From Akkermansia massiliensis (GTDB taxonomy: Bacteria > Verrucomicrobiota > Verrucomicrobiia > Verrucomicrobiales > Akkermansiaceae), in NCBI RefSeq assembly GCF_023516715.1, contig NZ_JAMGSI010000002.1, positions 868,001 through 932,000 on the forward strand: 64,000 nt of DNA. Direction: 5' to 3'. The notes beneath the pieces are model-generated. The model ran no database searches. It saw only the letters and a list, made by a program, of their open reading frames with translations, and had not been told where the DNA came from. Shown piece after piece: positions 9,569 through 18,611 of this stretch. The translations under genes were made by a program, and so were the position numbers. Positions within the stretch are counted from its first letter, which is position 1. Each line of letters starts with the position of its first letter.

Positions 9569-11293
9569 TTATGTCTCTTTCATGTCTCCATTCTGTGATT
9601 CTGTCGACAAATCGAATTCGAGCAATGACTTCACGGCTTCGATAGGAATGACGACGCCCTTGTGTTTGGAGTTTCTTACCCGCTTTTCCGACAACCAACT
9701 CGCTTCGGGGAGATTCCTCAGTACGTCTCCCCAACAGTTGCCCCAATCCGTATCTCTGAGGATATTGGATAGTTGCCTGTTTTGGGCGGAAATAAACAAC
9801 ATTTGTGAAGAGCCATTTCCTCCTTGAGGACGGTATACGCTGATGCCAATTCCATCCAGGAGCTTCTTTGCATCCTGTCTTTCAATAGAGGAATCACCGT
9901 GAAGGTAGTTTAGAATGACCTGTCCTACCGTCTCCGAATTGCCGACGACGCGACTTTCAAGAATCTCACGCAAACAGCGTTCCGCATCAGTCTCCTGATT
10001 TTCGTCTAGAGATCCTGTATTCATCGCTGCCGTATAGATGTCGATTTCCGGCTCGCTGATAATCCCTGCATGAGTCAGAGCATACGCCCCCGCCAGGATA
10101 TTACCCAGCAGTTCGGCGCGTCTTCCGGCAAGTGCCGGATGTGCAGACAGCTTTTGCTGAATGAGATTCGCATTGGTCGCCATCACAGACGCCAGCGACA
10201 TCATTCGGGCAATCAACTTACCGGGAGAAATGCCCGCCAGTTTGTTAGCTGCATCATCTCTCTTCTCAAAGCTCTCCAGTCCTTTATTGGGCCTGACATG
10301 CAAGTTGATAAACCTTGATTTGTCAGCTGTGCGTTGCAGTGAATTTCCAATACTCAACAGTAAAAAAGACGAACGAGCTCGAAATTCGATAGGAACAGAC
10401 TCCTTGCTTCCTATAATGGACGTTTCTCCATCAGTCGCCCTCCGGACCAGAGACATAATTTTTTCTACCTTCTGCTTAGAATACTTATCCTGGTTGGCCG
10501 CCTCCATTTCGTCCAACAGAACAAGCCGGGCCCCGGAACCGATTTTTTGCCTAATGCCGGCTTCCGAAGTTCCGCCAGTGAAGGAAAGGGAGTAATTCCC
10601 AAGGAGCTCCTTCAACCTCGAAACCAGAAATGTTTTTCCCGTGCCGGCAGGAGCATTGATCCAAACATGAGCCCGGGTATCGATGAATCCTGCCGTGATG
10701 CCTTGTGCCAGAAAGCCGGATAAAAGCAAGCCTCCCATTTCTTCGCGCCAGGCGAAGGAATTCAGGTAATCAATAATGGCCTGTCCTTCTTCATCGCTCA
10801 TCGGGATAGTTTCCGGATGTGGAAGGCTTTCGGAACGTTGGTAGATTGTACCTTCCTCCCTAATATTGCTTGTCTCTATGATCTTTCCGCTTTCGATGGT
10901 AAAGCACCGATCTCCCGCATTGTAGATAATGGCACTCTTCTCTTTCCAGAATCCAACGCCACGAATTTTATCAGGAGAGTAGTGTTTACGCCCTTGTTGT
11001 CCAAAACAATAGCCGGCGGCATCAGTAACGGTCCATTTCTCTCCCAACTTCTCTGTCCACCATGCTTCGGAAGCCAAAGTGATCAGGTTCAACTTACTGT
11101 GTTCGCCCGGTTTCAACTCAATTCGGCTGTCACTCATTCGGGAATAGTACACATATTTGCCACCGTTCTTTCCCAGGCAGATGAAAGGCATTTCAGCCTC
11201 TTTACCCGCAAGGACATGTTGATTCTGCTCAAGCTTTTTCAATAAAGGGCTGATAGCTCCCTGAAACTCACTCTTCCTATCATCCTCATGCAT
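9569..11293 (-). CDS. SF3/D5-type AAA+ replicative helicase of the element
   Basis: A 574-residue protein that probably unwinds DNA for replication of the excised element. Residues about 210-262 hold Walker A (APAGTGKT, 214-221) and Walker B (LVLLDEME, 257-264); a later SSFLLLSIGNS segment resembles motif C of such helicases. The N-terminal 180 residues resemble the DUF927-type region found before the ATPase domain in plasmid and phage helicases. The C-terminal third (residues about 430-550) is probably DNA-binding. It overlaps the upstream primase gene by 8 bp, implying translational coupling. Family level is confident; the precise replication role is inferred. Confidence 0.75.
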   Translation of the reverse strand: MHEDDRKSEFQGAISPLLKKLEQNQHVLAGKEAEMPFICLGKNGGKYVYYSRMSDSRIELKPGEHSKLNLITLASEAWWTEKLGEKWTVTDAAGYCFGQQGRKHYSPDKIRGVGFWKEKSAIIYNAGDRCFTIESGKIIETSNIREEGTIYQRSESLPHPETIPMSDEEGQAIIDYLNSFAWREEMGGLLLSGFLAQGITAGFIDTRAHVWINAPAGTGKTFLVSRLKELLGNYSLSFTGGTSEAGIRQKIGSGARLVLLDEMEAANQDKYSKQKVEKIMSLVRRATDGETSIIGSKESVPIEFRARSSFLLLSIGNSLQRTADKSRFINLHVRPNKGLESFEKRDDAANKLAGISPGKLIARMMSLASVMATNANLIQQKLSAHPALAGRRAELLGNILAGAYALTHAGIISEPEIDIYTAAMNTGSLDENQETDAERCLREILESRVVGNSETVGQVILNYLHGDSSIERQDAKKLLDGIGISVYRPQGGNGSSQMLFISAQNRQLSNILRDTDWGNCWGDVLRNLPEASWLSEKRVRNSKHKGVVIPIEAVKSLLEFDLSTESQNGDMKET

Positions 11294-12500
11294 GGCAAAC
11301 CTCCTTTTCTACGGGAGTTGAAAAAGAGTTAAGAGCGGAGAGAATGGATTGATACAAAGCCAGACTACCCTCGGAAGCCAATAAAGAACGTGCATCTTTG
11401 TAAGGACTTGGAGGAGCCCAGTCCACAACAATGCAACCGATATCCTCAAGAGTTTGCCGAATCTCTTTTGCGGCTTTCCGCCCGGCAGAATCGGAATCAA
11501 GCCCGAGGATGACGATCTTCCCTTTGAAGAATCCTGCCCACTCTCGTTTAAAACTCTGAGCGCCGGGAATAGCTACGGCGAAAGGAACCAATTCCGAACT
11601 TCCCGCATGCGGGACATTTCCAAATACGGAAGAATCTTCGGGTATAAGACAGCCAAATGCCTGATTGATAGCCAGAGCATCGGATTCTCCTTCACAGATA
11701 AGAACGATCTTTCGCTGCTCTGCGAATTCCATCCCCCAAGGTTGATAAGCTTTTCCGGCTACCCACATGAAACGCGAGCTCTCAGCGTTCATTGTGCCGC
11801 AAGATGTCCATTTGCCTTCTTTCAAATAGAGCTTGGGGTTGGGATGGTTGATTCTGCAACGCAGTTTGGCTCCCGTATACGTGATGTCCCCATCACTTCC
11901 CCTGGCCGTATAAAGATACAGCAAGCGTCCGTCTTCCGTCGCTCCAAGAAGACCTCGCAGACCAGGATGGGAAACGGTGGTGGCAGAGAGCATCAATCCT
12001 TCACGCAAGGACAATTCGGAACTTAAAAGGGAACGTAGGAGAATATCCTCTTCCAGCCGTTTGCGGCAAGTTTCCAATTCCATCACATTAGCAGGTTCAA
12101 GAAACACAGGAGATTCTGGACGGTGCATCAAACCTTTTTGAAGAATAGACATTGCGCCTGCTCTTTTACGGCTTGAGGAGGAATAGCTTCTTTTGCTCAT
12201 CTTGCCATCCAGAGAGATATTCAATACCTCCGCCAAATGCTCCAGGACATCCGGGAATTGTGATTTGACATCAAGTTGCTTAAATTCTGCAGCCAGAGTA
12301 AAAATATCCCCGCCTTTGTCACATGCCCAGCAACGCCACAGTCCTATTCCGTCACGTTCGTTGACATGTAGTTTGGGGCGCCGATGTTCTCCAAATGGAC
12401 ACCGGAAGAGCTTCTCCCTTCCGATGTCCTTGTGGGTTCCAAACATGCGATTACAGTACTCCAGAAGGAATTTGGGCTGTTTTAATTCTTCGCGATTCAT
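11286..12500 (-). CDS. DNA primase with CHC2 zinc finger and Toprim domain
   Basis: A 404-residue primase-like protein. The N-terminus has a zinc ligand set Cys34, His39, Cys57, Cys60 (FRCPFGEH ... RCWACDKGGD), as in DnaG-type primases. The C-terminal half has a Toprim fold: IVLICEGESDALA gives the acidic Glu, and VILGLDSDSAGRKAA the Asp-x-Asp. The catalytic subdomain is shorter than in bacterial DnaG. It lies between a small HTH gene (3 bp upstream) and the helicase, forming a three-gene replication operon read on the minus strand. It would prime replication of the circularised element. Confidence 0.85.
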   Translation of the reverse strand: MNREELKQPKFLLEYCNRMFGTHKDIGREKLFRCPFGEHRRPKLHVNERDGIGLWRCWACDKGGDIFTLAAEFKQLDVKSQFPDVLEHLAEVLNISLDGKMSKRSYSSSSRKRAGAMSILQKGLMHRPESPVFLEPANVMELETCRKRLEEDILLRSLLSSELSLREGLMLSATTVSHPGLRGLLGATEDGRLLYLYTARGSDGDITYTGAKLRCRINHPNPKLYLKEGKWTSCGTMNAESSRFMWVAGKAYQPWGMEFAEQRKIVLICEGESDALAINQAFGCLIPEDSSVFGNVPHAGSSELVPFAVAIPGAQSFKREWAGFFKGKIVILGLDSDSAGRKAAKEIRQTLEDIGCIVVDWAPPSPYKDARSLLASEGSLALYQSILSALNSFSTPVEKEVCHA

Positions 12501-12503
12501 GGG

Positions 12504-12809
12504 TTACTGTTTGTTAAGGTTCCCCGAAATCGACACCATGTAGGAATCAAGTTCCGCAACATGGTACTTTTGGACTCCATTGTTTGGACGTATCATCTGA
12601 ACCTTGCCTGCACTTACGGCTCCCGCCAGTATCCTGCAAATCGTAGACTTGCTCGTATCGTAGCGTTTGGCGAGAGTTGCCTGACTGGCCCAGACGACAG
12701 AACCGGAGTCAGTCGGTAGTTTGGCAAGGGCGTCAAGACGCTCACGGATGGCATTTAGTGCCGTATAAACATCTTTAGCTGTGAATAGGGGGGTATCAAT
12801 TGGATTCAT
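12504..12809 (-). CDS. Small helix-turn-helix DNA-binding protein
   Basis: 101 residues, first gene of the replication operon. The segment WASQATLAKRYDTSKSTICRILAGAVSAG looks like a winged-helix or MarR-like HTH, with a basic wing (KVQMIRPNNGVQKYHVAELDSYM). This arrangement is also seen in excisionase-like and plasmid-initiation accessory proteins. Its stop is 3 bp before the primase start. It may regulate the replication genes or bind the element's origin. A strong promoter for a divergent small RNA begins 26 bp upstream. Confidence 0.6.
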   Translation of the reverse strand: MNPIDTPLFTAKDVYTALNAIRERLDALAKLPTDSGSVVWASQATLAKRYDTSKSTICRILAGAVSAGKVQMIRPNNGVQKYHVAELDSYMVSISGNLNKQ

Positions 12810-12834
12810 AACAATTATGTTGTTAATGTTATGC

Positions 12835-12863
12835 TTGAGTCAGCCGCCTCAATCCCCTATAAT
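12835..12863 (+). promoter_or_regulatory. Strong sigma-70-like promoter for a small RNA
   Basis: TTGAGT (12835-12840), exactly 17 bp, then a consensus TATAAT (12858-12863). No protein gene follows on the plus strand; a terminator ends the unit at about 12940. Confidence 0.6.
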
Positions 12864-12869
12864 AAGTTC

Positions 12870-12940
12870 CGACTAAAGAGATCATCATTGAGTGATTCAG
12901 GCCTGCCTCGGAATTTGGATCTCCGGGGCAGTTGCTTTTT
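12870..12940 (+). ncRNA. Candidate small RNA of about 70 nt
   Basis: The stretch runs from a consensus promoter (12835-12863) to a Rho-independent terminator. CTGCCTCGGA (12903-12912) pairs with TCCGGGGCAG (12922-12931), followed by TTGCTTTTT. The region contains no open frame of useful length and lies between two minus-strand genes, divergent from the helicase-primase operon. That placement suggests a regulator of element replication or copy control, but no target is known. The 5' end is a prediction. Confidence 0.5.
12903..12940 (+). terminator. Rho-independent terminator of the candidate small RNA
   Basis: A ten-base-pair stem with one G-T wobble and a nine-base loop, followed by a T-rich tail on the plus strand only. 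Confidence 0.7.
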
Positions 12941-13109
12941 CAAGCGGGTTGCTTGGAAAGTACCCTTTGTCGATCCGTCTGGATCTTGAAACAAAGAAGA
13001 AGCTCTTTCCGGTGCTCAATGAACCACAGATGATGAAAATAATGTACCTGCCATTTCCTCCGTAAGTTGTATGGAGGTAATGAATGTTTATAGCAAATGA
13101 CTTATAAGG

Positions 13110-14162
13110 CTATTTAATCAGCACTTTTTGTAGCCATGAAAATCCCCACCGTTCAAGAAACCTGCTTCTGTTGCGAGATCGTTGGTCTTTTTCTGCCTTG
13201 TTGTATGTACTCAAATCCTTCGCAATCCGTCCCAGTGTAGTTTCCGTATACTGGGAGTTTCCGTATTTCCTGACGAAGATATCTCCAACCTCTTTTTGTG
13301 TAGGAATCCTCTGATGCTCCATCACAAATTCTTTCATGATCTCCTTTAATGCTTCCCATTCAGTATCATCTGATTGTTCTCTCAAGACATCAATACTCAT
13401 TTGATCTATCAATTTTCCCCATACGGCAATCTGAGCAAAATTTTCAGAGTCTCTGGATTCTTTGAGTTTTTGAGCGAACTCAGTCCCGGCATGGTGACTC
13501 TTCTCCAAAAATTCAATTTGCAGTCTTAATTGAGCCATGATTCCTTGTTGATATGCCATCCATCCCTTTTCAAGCAATGATGGATCGTTCATCAAATAAG
13601 AAAAATGTTGTTTCAAAAACCTTAACTTCCAAACAATCGTTAGATTATCCGGATAACGGCGTTCAGCTTTCTTCAAGCATCCCCACAATAATCGGAATGA
13701 TTTTTGACCTGAATGAGTATTTAATATGTTTAGTTCAACAGAAGACCATTCTACATGCTTAATATCAGAATTCATGGCTTTCTGCAGCTGTATTTCTTTT
13801 TGAATTTCCTCAGCCTTGAAATGCCATAACGCAGCTGCAAAATCAGGATTTAACCTTTTTCCTTGGAGAACACCTTGTTTTTGCAACGACCAATTACCTT
13901 TGGTAGGAACACTGTGTTTTTTACAAAATACCAAAATGCTTGTTTTAATGTCATGTCGGACATGTACAGATTTTTCCTTCCCGTCATAGATGATGTAGCC
14001 ATCCTGCAAGTCCTCAGAGCAAAAGAGTTTATACTCAGTCTGAATTTCCGGAAGACATTTTGAGAGAACACAATTCAGTAGTAACTGGTGTTCTTTCCAA
14101 AAAGCAGTCCAGTCCCATGAAACTAATTTTCGGGCTTCAATAGGTTTTTCCTCAGCTGACAT
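13110..14162 (-). CDS. Hypothetical protein of the element
   Basis: A 350-residue soluble protein with no recognised domain. It is rich in Trp, Lys and Glu, with long predicted helices. The C-terminal part has an HTH-like stretch (HQRIPTQKEVGDIFVRKYG) followed by a very basic end (RSRNRSRFLERWGF), which hints at nucleic-acid binding. It is separated by 300 bp (holding the candidate small RNA) from the replication operon and reads in the same direction. A role in replication or regulation of the element is possible but unproven. Confidence 0.5.
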   Translation of the reverse strand: MSAEEKPIEARKLVSWDWTAFWKEHQLLLNCVLSKCLPEIQTEYKLFCSEDLQDGYIIYDGKEKSVHVRHDIKTSILVFCKKHSVPTKGNWSLQKQGVLQGKRLNPDFAAALWHFKAEEIQKEIQLQKAMNSDIKHVEWSSVELNILNTHSGQKSFRLLWGCLKKAERRYPDNLTIVWKLRFLKQHFSYLMNDPSLLEKGWMAYQQGIMAQLRLQIEFLEKSHHAGTEFAQKLKESRDSENFAQIAVWGKLIDQMSIDVLREQSDDTEWEALKEIMKEFVMEHQRIPTQKEVGDIFVRKYGNSQYTETTLGRIAKDLSTYNKAEKDQRSRNRSRFLERWGFSWLQKVLIK

Positions 14163-14215
14163 GGTCTGTCAGCATACACCCACGAATCCCCGGGATACAA
14201 GAGACAAATCCCCGC

Positions 14216-14515
14216 CTAAAGTTTTCCAAACAACTTCGGATATTTCTTCCGCATCTCTTCGTGATATCCTCTGTCAATGATCCTCGCACGGAGACTTTTA
14301 ATGGCTTTCTCCCTCTGCTCGTTATCGGGATTCACCTCCAGATAACATTCCAGGTCGTTACTGAGACGACGGCCATCCTGAAGGATCGTCGTGTTGTAAT
14401 AGGCCAGAGGTTCCGTCACCTCCTCAAAAACATAATCCGCCTGTCCCGGAAGGTGCGTCTCCTCAAAAGGAAAAGCCGACATCAACAGTCCTGAATTATT
14501 CACACGGAACCCCAA
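14216..14515 (-). CDS. Hypothetical protein, 99 residues
   Basis: A small acidic soluble protein with a charged helical C-terminus (RARIIDRGYHEEMRKKYPKLFGKL). There is no recognised domain. It reads in the same direction as its neighbours, with gaps of 53 and 73 bp. Coding is supported mainly by composition and position. Confidence 0.4.
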   Translation of the reverse strand: MGFRVNNSGLLMSAFPFEETHLPGQADYVFEEVTEPLAYYNTTILQDGRRLSNDLECYLEVNPDNEQREKAIKSLRARIIDRGYHEEMRKKYPKLFGKL

Positions 14516-14588
14516 GGGGCCAGGTTCCTTGAAATTCTGTGTATAATGAAGAGAAGAAAGGGGCGAGTGGCTCCACCGAATATCTGCA

Positions 14589-15362
14589 TTATTCAGGAAA
14601 TTGATTATTTGCTGAATACCAATATCCCATGGCTTTCGTCACATAAAGGCGTTTGACAACTTTCCTGCGCTTATGATTCTTCTTCAAAGAGGCCAGCAGA
14701 GAATCCGCGTCCCGCAGGCAAATGATACGTCCTCTACGGCAGATAATAGAGTCTTCTTCCATGGTCTTGAGAGCCTTATTCACTTGTGATAAAGAAATCT
14801 GGCCGGATTTCTTCAGGATGGAATTGCATATGTGCTTCTGACTGGGCAGGAAATTGCAGTTCAACAATGTCTCCGCGACCTGAATAGCCACACCCGTATA
14901 AGGATTCTTCATGGCAACGGGCAATGGCTTGAACTGATTTCTGAATCCGCTTCTCATCATGAAAAATCCTTTCCCTAAAAGAACTCCGTTTCCGCAAAAG
15001 TCGACACCACTCAAATTGTGTTGTTCCAAGGTTTCCAAATTTTGTGCCGAAAGATATGGGGTGATGAGAAGTGGAGGTGGGGAAGAAAAGACTGCCGCCA
15101 AGCTGTCGGATGAAAGACAATTCTTTTGCTTGAGCTCTTCCAGTACCTTCAGAAATTTTTTGGCAGTCAACCGCTCTGCTTCAACAATAGTGAAATTGCG
15201 TGTTGTGCCAGGTGCAGAAGGATTTTTGCCGGAAAATTCGAATCTAGCCTGATCGGAATCGGGATCAATCTCATTATCAAAAAGAGGGGACTGAGTTTTA
15301 AAAACCATACGTCCCCCCAGAAAGGAACGGTGTGATTGAAGAAATGTTAACTTACGCTTCAT
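14589..15362 (-). CDS. Winged-helix regulator with a nuclease-fold-like N-terminus
   Basis: 257 residues. The middle segment PYLSAQNLETLEQHNLSGVD followed by FCGNG resembles a family of transcriptional regulators related to AbiEi antitoxins. In those proteins an I/L-x-x-x-Y-h-S ... G-V-x-h-x-D/C-x-G-N motif precedes a winged helix. Here the winged helix is seen at about residues 180-225 (KKSGQISLSQVNKALKTMEE). The C-terminus is basic (KKNHKRRKVVKRL). No toxin partner is adjacent, so it may act alone as a regulator. Confidence in DNA binding is moderate. Confidence 0.5.
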   Translation of the reverse strand: MKRKLTFLQSHRSFLGGRMVFKTQSPLFDNEIDPDSDQARFEFSGKNPSAPGTTRNFTIVEAERLTAKKFLKVLEELKQKNCLSSDSLAAVFSSPPPLLITPYLSAQNLETLEQHNLSGVDFCGNGVLLGKGFFMMRSGFRNQFKPLPVAMKNPYTGVAIQVAETLLNCNFLPSQKHICNSILKKSGQISLSQVNKALKTMEEDSIICRRGRIICLRDADSLLASLKKNHKRRKVVKRLYVTKAMGYWYSANNQFPE

Positions 15363-15881
15363 GGCCGCAATTATAAAACATGCTGCCGTAAGAACAATAT
15401 CTCAAATAAACGTAAACCTTTTGTATTCAATCATGAAAATCACTTCCGCAAGATTATCTCCGCAATGAAATGCATCCCTTTTCTTTTCCCTCGCCAGTCC
15501 ACCAGTTTTTCCTTATTCCGCAAGGCAAAGAACATATCAGCCTTTATAGCAACAGACATGATGAAACGTGAAAATTCATGGAATTTGTCTATGATGAAAC
15601 GATCTGGAATATTGTCATACAAACTTTCACAGGCGCTCAATTTCTTCCCTGCTGTGTAATTCAGTCAAAACCAGCTCGTTTGAGTGCCAAAATCCTGGAA
15701 TTACAGGAGGAAACTCATGAAAATTTCTTCTAAAACGCATCCATTTCAACAGATGGATACTTATAAAGCATTCATCAAGAATGCGTAATTGATCACTCTA
15801 TTCGAAATTTCATGATTTTGAGATTTTATTTTCTTATCCTACGGAGTCATCCTCCCAAGTCCGCTCCGATTCCCCCAACTC
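15363..15881. other. Intergenic stretch with weak small ORFs
   Basis: About 520 bp without a convincing gene. A 66-codon minus-strand frame (15440-15640) has ordinary amino-acid composition but no visible ribosome site. A 23-codon plus-strand frame with a strong ribosome site is listed separately. Confidence 0.4.
15717..15788 (+). CDS. Possible 23-residue small ORF with strong ribosome site
   Basis: AGGAGG at 15705-15710 lies six bases before the ATG at 15717, the best Shine-Dalgarno in this part of the element. The peptide (MKISSKTHPFQQMDTYKAF...) ends after 23 codons. It could be a leader peptide or the surviving start of a lost gene. Confidence 0.25.
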   Translation: MKISSKTHPFQQMDTYKAFIKNA

Positions 15882-16862
15882 TTAATCAGTATTATTTCCC
15901 ATATTTTTTTCTCCGAAGACGATAATCACCTTCTTGATTTCGACAAAGGTGTAATACAATAATATGGCTTCAGGGATCCCTATGGCATAGGATAGCCATA
16001 AAGGTTGGTAAGGGATAAAAAGAGCAGAAATACAATCAATAATGAAGGAAATCACGTATCCGAGAGCATATCTGGGATGAAAAACAATATTTTTCATATT
16101 CAGGTTGTCTGCCATTTTTTGAGCGCGTTCCAGTAGCCCGGGCCATGCGGTAAACGCCCAATAAAAATTGAAGAGAGGAATAAAGAGAAAGCCAACTGCT
16201 TTTTCAGGTGAAGGTATGGGTTCTCTCGAAGGAATCAGGTAACTGAGAGGTTGAATATATTTCCATGCTTCATACAGTTTCATGAGGACGTAAATCATCA
16301 GCCCCAGAAGTAACAGTAGGCCTACTACACTCATCGTGTCGTTACCCTTGATTTCTGCCTGAGTCATGAAATGCCCCGCTGTGACATAGGCCATCACAAA
16401 CCAGCCCAATCCCTTTTTGGCTTTTTTATCTACTTCCTCTACATCAAAACTATGATTATTTACAGGGGGCGGCGGGAATGCAGAGTTTGTCCTGAAATCG
16501 GTTTCATCAGTATTTTTGATCAAATGATGAATAGGTTCCCAATTGTCCATACCTTCCGTCCAAAAATAATCTGAAGGTTGGGATTTCCCCTGTCGCAGCA
16601 TATCTCTAAGAGTTGCGATGTCGAAAGGGCCAGTTTGAGTGCCGTCTTGAGCCAAAAGGCGATATTTTTTCTCTTCCTGGTGCGAAGAATTAGGCGGACG
16701 CTCCGCTTCCAGAACAAGATGGATAGGGCTCCACGAGGAACGGCCATTCTGTGAGACCAATTCTTCCTTGTCGATACGTCCGGCTTTCAACATGCTGCGG
16801 AGCTGCTCTTCATCATAAGGGCCTTCGTGTTTCCCTTGTTTGTTGTAAATGTAATAGGACAT
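15882..16862 (-). CDS. Membrane protein with two GYF_2/DUF4339 domains
   Basis: 326 residues. Two tandem GYF-like domains occupy about 1-55 and 66-115, each with the G-P-[FY]-D ... LR.ML..G ... W.PIH pattern. A short linker leads to about four membrane segments between residues 150 and 315 (for example VVGLLLLLGLMIYVLM and YALGYVISFIIDCISALF). GYF_2 domains are thought to mediate protein contacts, here presumably in the cytoplasm. It is the last gene of a five-gene minus-strand operon whose members all look membrane-linked. Function unknown. Confidence 0.7.
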   Translation of the reverse strand: MSYYIYNKQGKHEGPYDEEQLRSMLKAGRIDKEELVSQNGRSSWSPIHLVLEAERPPNSSHQEEKKYRLLAQDGTQTGPFDIATLRDMLRQGKSQPSDYFWTEGMDNWEPIHHLIKNTDETDFRTNSAFPPPPVNNHSFDVEEVDKKAKKGLGWFVMAYVTAGHFMTQAEIKGNDTMSVVGLLLLLGLMIYVLMKLYEAWKYIQPLSYLIPSREPIPSPEKAVGFLFIPLFNFYWAFTAWPGLLERAQKMADNLNMKNIVFHPRYALGYVISFIIDCISALFIPYQPLWLSYAIGIPEAILLYYTFVEIKKVIIVFGEKNMGNNTD

Positions 16863-16881
16863 GATTGTAAATTGCTTGCGT

Positions 16882-17493
16882 TTAGTAATATCTCCTTTGC
16901 CTCAATGCATCCTTTATGGTTTCAGCTTGGGGATTGCCATACACTCGTCCCTGTCCGCCGCAGTTGGGACAGACGGAACGGAATCCGTTGGAATATAAAA
17001 TACCGGTACCATCACATTGCAGGCATGGTAAGGCCTGTTGAGGTTCTGCCTGGCGTTGCGCTTGGGTAGCCATGCCTGCTCCTATCAACATTCCTATGGC
17101 AGCCGCTTCATCATTGGACATGGATTGGGAATAAGACGACTGAGGAAATGAAGATGAATATCCGCGATCATAATAAGGTTGTCGGCTTGGTTCATTGCCT
17201 GCCAAAAGGATAATGAAAAGAAGCGCGACAAAACCAATGCCGGCACCTATGATCATTCTCCTTTTTTTAGTCAGTTTGAAACCTGAAGGCGGATTTACCT
17301 GATGATTGCGCCTGTTGCTCTGAGGATGAATATCATCAAGAACTTTATATAGAGGTATCCATTGATTCATGCCCTCACACCAAACGAGAGCAGCCCCGAG
17401 AATTTCCTTTCTTTCCATCATTGATACAATTTGGGCAGGAGAATATGGACCGTCCGGTTGTCTCCCGGCCCGGTAGATGTAATAGGCTTTCAT
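16882..17493 (-). CDS. GYF_2/DUF4339 membrane protein with DnaJ-type zinc motifs
   Basis: 203 residues: a GYF_2 domain at about 1-55 (DGPYSPAQIVSMMERKEI ... WIPLYKVLDDI), a basic patch, one membrane helix (IGAGIGFVALLFIILLAG), a Ser/Tyr/Gln-rich linker, then two CxxCxGxG-type motifs (CLQCDGTG and CPNCGGQG) as in the DnaJ zinc finger. The architecture suggests a membrane-anchored adaptor with a zinc-stabilised tail. It lies 19 bp before the other GYF_2 gene and 23 bp after the 359-residue gene. Function unknown. Confidence 0.7.
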   Translation of the reverse strand: MKAYYIYRAGRQPDGPYSPAQIVSMMERKEILGAALVWCEGMNQWIPLYKVLDDIHPQSNRRNHQVNPPSGFKLTKKRRMIIGAGIGFVALLFIILLAGNEPSRQPYYDRGYSSSFPQSSYSQSMSNDEAAAIGMLIGAGMATQAQRQAEPQQALPCLQCDGTGILYSNGFRSVCPNCGGQGRVYGNPQAETIKDALRQRRYY

Positions 17494-17516
17494 AGTTTAC
17501 TCATGGATGCTAATTG

Positions 17517-18596
17517 TTATAGAAGAGGCCTTTCCGCTTCCCGGAGGGAAAAGAGCCTGTTTCGTCTTTCTTCTTCGAGAAACTGCCGAACCCATGGTTC
17601 TATTTCCATGGATGCCGGGGTATCGAAAATGGACAAGCTCTCTTCTGGGAGAAAAGGAGGCGTATTCCAATGCTCCCTGAAAAACTCATCCTCGGAGAAC
17701 GTTTTGAGCTGCTGTTCAAAGGTAAGAGGTGAGCAGGAGCAACACAGCATTTGTTCCTTTTGGGCATGGGCAGCCATGATTTTTCCTATTTGCATGGCCG
17801 TAAATCCCAGGAAAGCTCCAGCCGTGAAATACCCCGAAGCTGAACTGAGCGCTCCCAGAAGAGCTGATCTGGCCGATGTCCCTAGGACTGTCCGGCCAAG
17901 GGCTTCCTTGCCCTTCTTCCTGTTCAGTGCATAGGAAACCCCCGCCCCCAGAATAGCACCCGTCATCGAATGCCCGAAAAACGAAGCAGGATCAACGTAG
18001 TCGGTAAAGGTTTTCAGAGTGGAGACACAACCGGCCAGGATGTTTTCTATCCCCGCTCCAATCAACAAGGGATTTTGGGTAGAGTACCCCAATGCCAATT
18101 CTATCCCGCCCTCTCCGAAGGTATCAAAAGCCGTCCACGCATCCATAGGGACATTCCCGGACATGGCGGAAATTAGATCACTGGAACCTTCTCCTATGGC
18201 TAATAAGCCAATGCCGGCATCCATCATGTTGAGCGACAGATATCCTTTCGGTATTCCCATATCGACCAGCAACGAACCCAAGCCGGATTGTGAAAAACCG
18301 GGAATGGGGATCCCTGCCTTGGTGGGGAAATCTGTCAGGAGGATATGCCCCGCTTGTTTGACAGCATGAACTGGGTGCCGGAAAAACTGGCCGGCGATGT
18401 CCATAATCAGATCATGACCATGCACCCATCTGTGGCCAAATCCCGAAACGGCATCAGCTGCTGCGTTCTTGGCCAAAGAGGGAAACAATCCATCTACCGT
18501 ATTTCGCAAGACATCAGCGGGGATGTGCATGTAGGCACATTGAGTTCCGCCAGCTGCCGATTTTATGCAGACTTCCCATAAATCTGATGGAGACAT
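17517..18596 (-). CDS. Gly/Ala-rich hydrophobic protein, unknown
   Basis: 359 residues with many small residues and several moderately hydrophobic glycine-rich stretches between about 70 and 280 (for example GHSMTGAILGAGVSYAL, TAGAFLGFTAMQIGKIMAAH). The C-terminal 60 residues are acidic and polar. No known domain was recognised. The hydrophobic, amphipathic core could insert into membranes, as in some toxin or effector proteins, but that is speculation. It is the third gene of the GYF_2 operon. Confidence 0.5.
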   Translation of the reverse strand: MSPSDLWEVCIKSAAGGTQCAYMHIPADVLRNTVDGLFPSLAKNAAADAVSGFGHRWVHGHDLIMDIAGQFFRHPVHAVKQAGHILLTDFPTKAGIPIPGFSQSGLGSLLVDMGIPKGYLSLNMMDAGIGLLAIGEGSSDLISAMSGNVPMDAWTAFDTFGEGGIELALGYSTQNPLLIGAGIENILAGCVSTLKTFTDYVDPASFFGHSMTGAILGAGVSYALNRKKGKEALGRTVLGTSARSALLGALSSASGYFTAGAFLGFTAMQIGKIMAAHAQKEQMLCCSCSPLTFEQQLKTFSEDEFFREHWNTPPFLPEESLSIFDTPASMEIEPWVRQFLEEERRNRLFSLREAERPLL

Positions 18597-18611
18597 ATGA
18601 TAGGAGAATTA

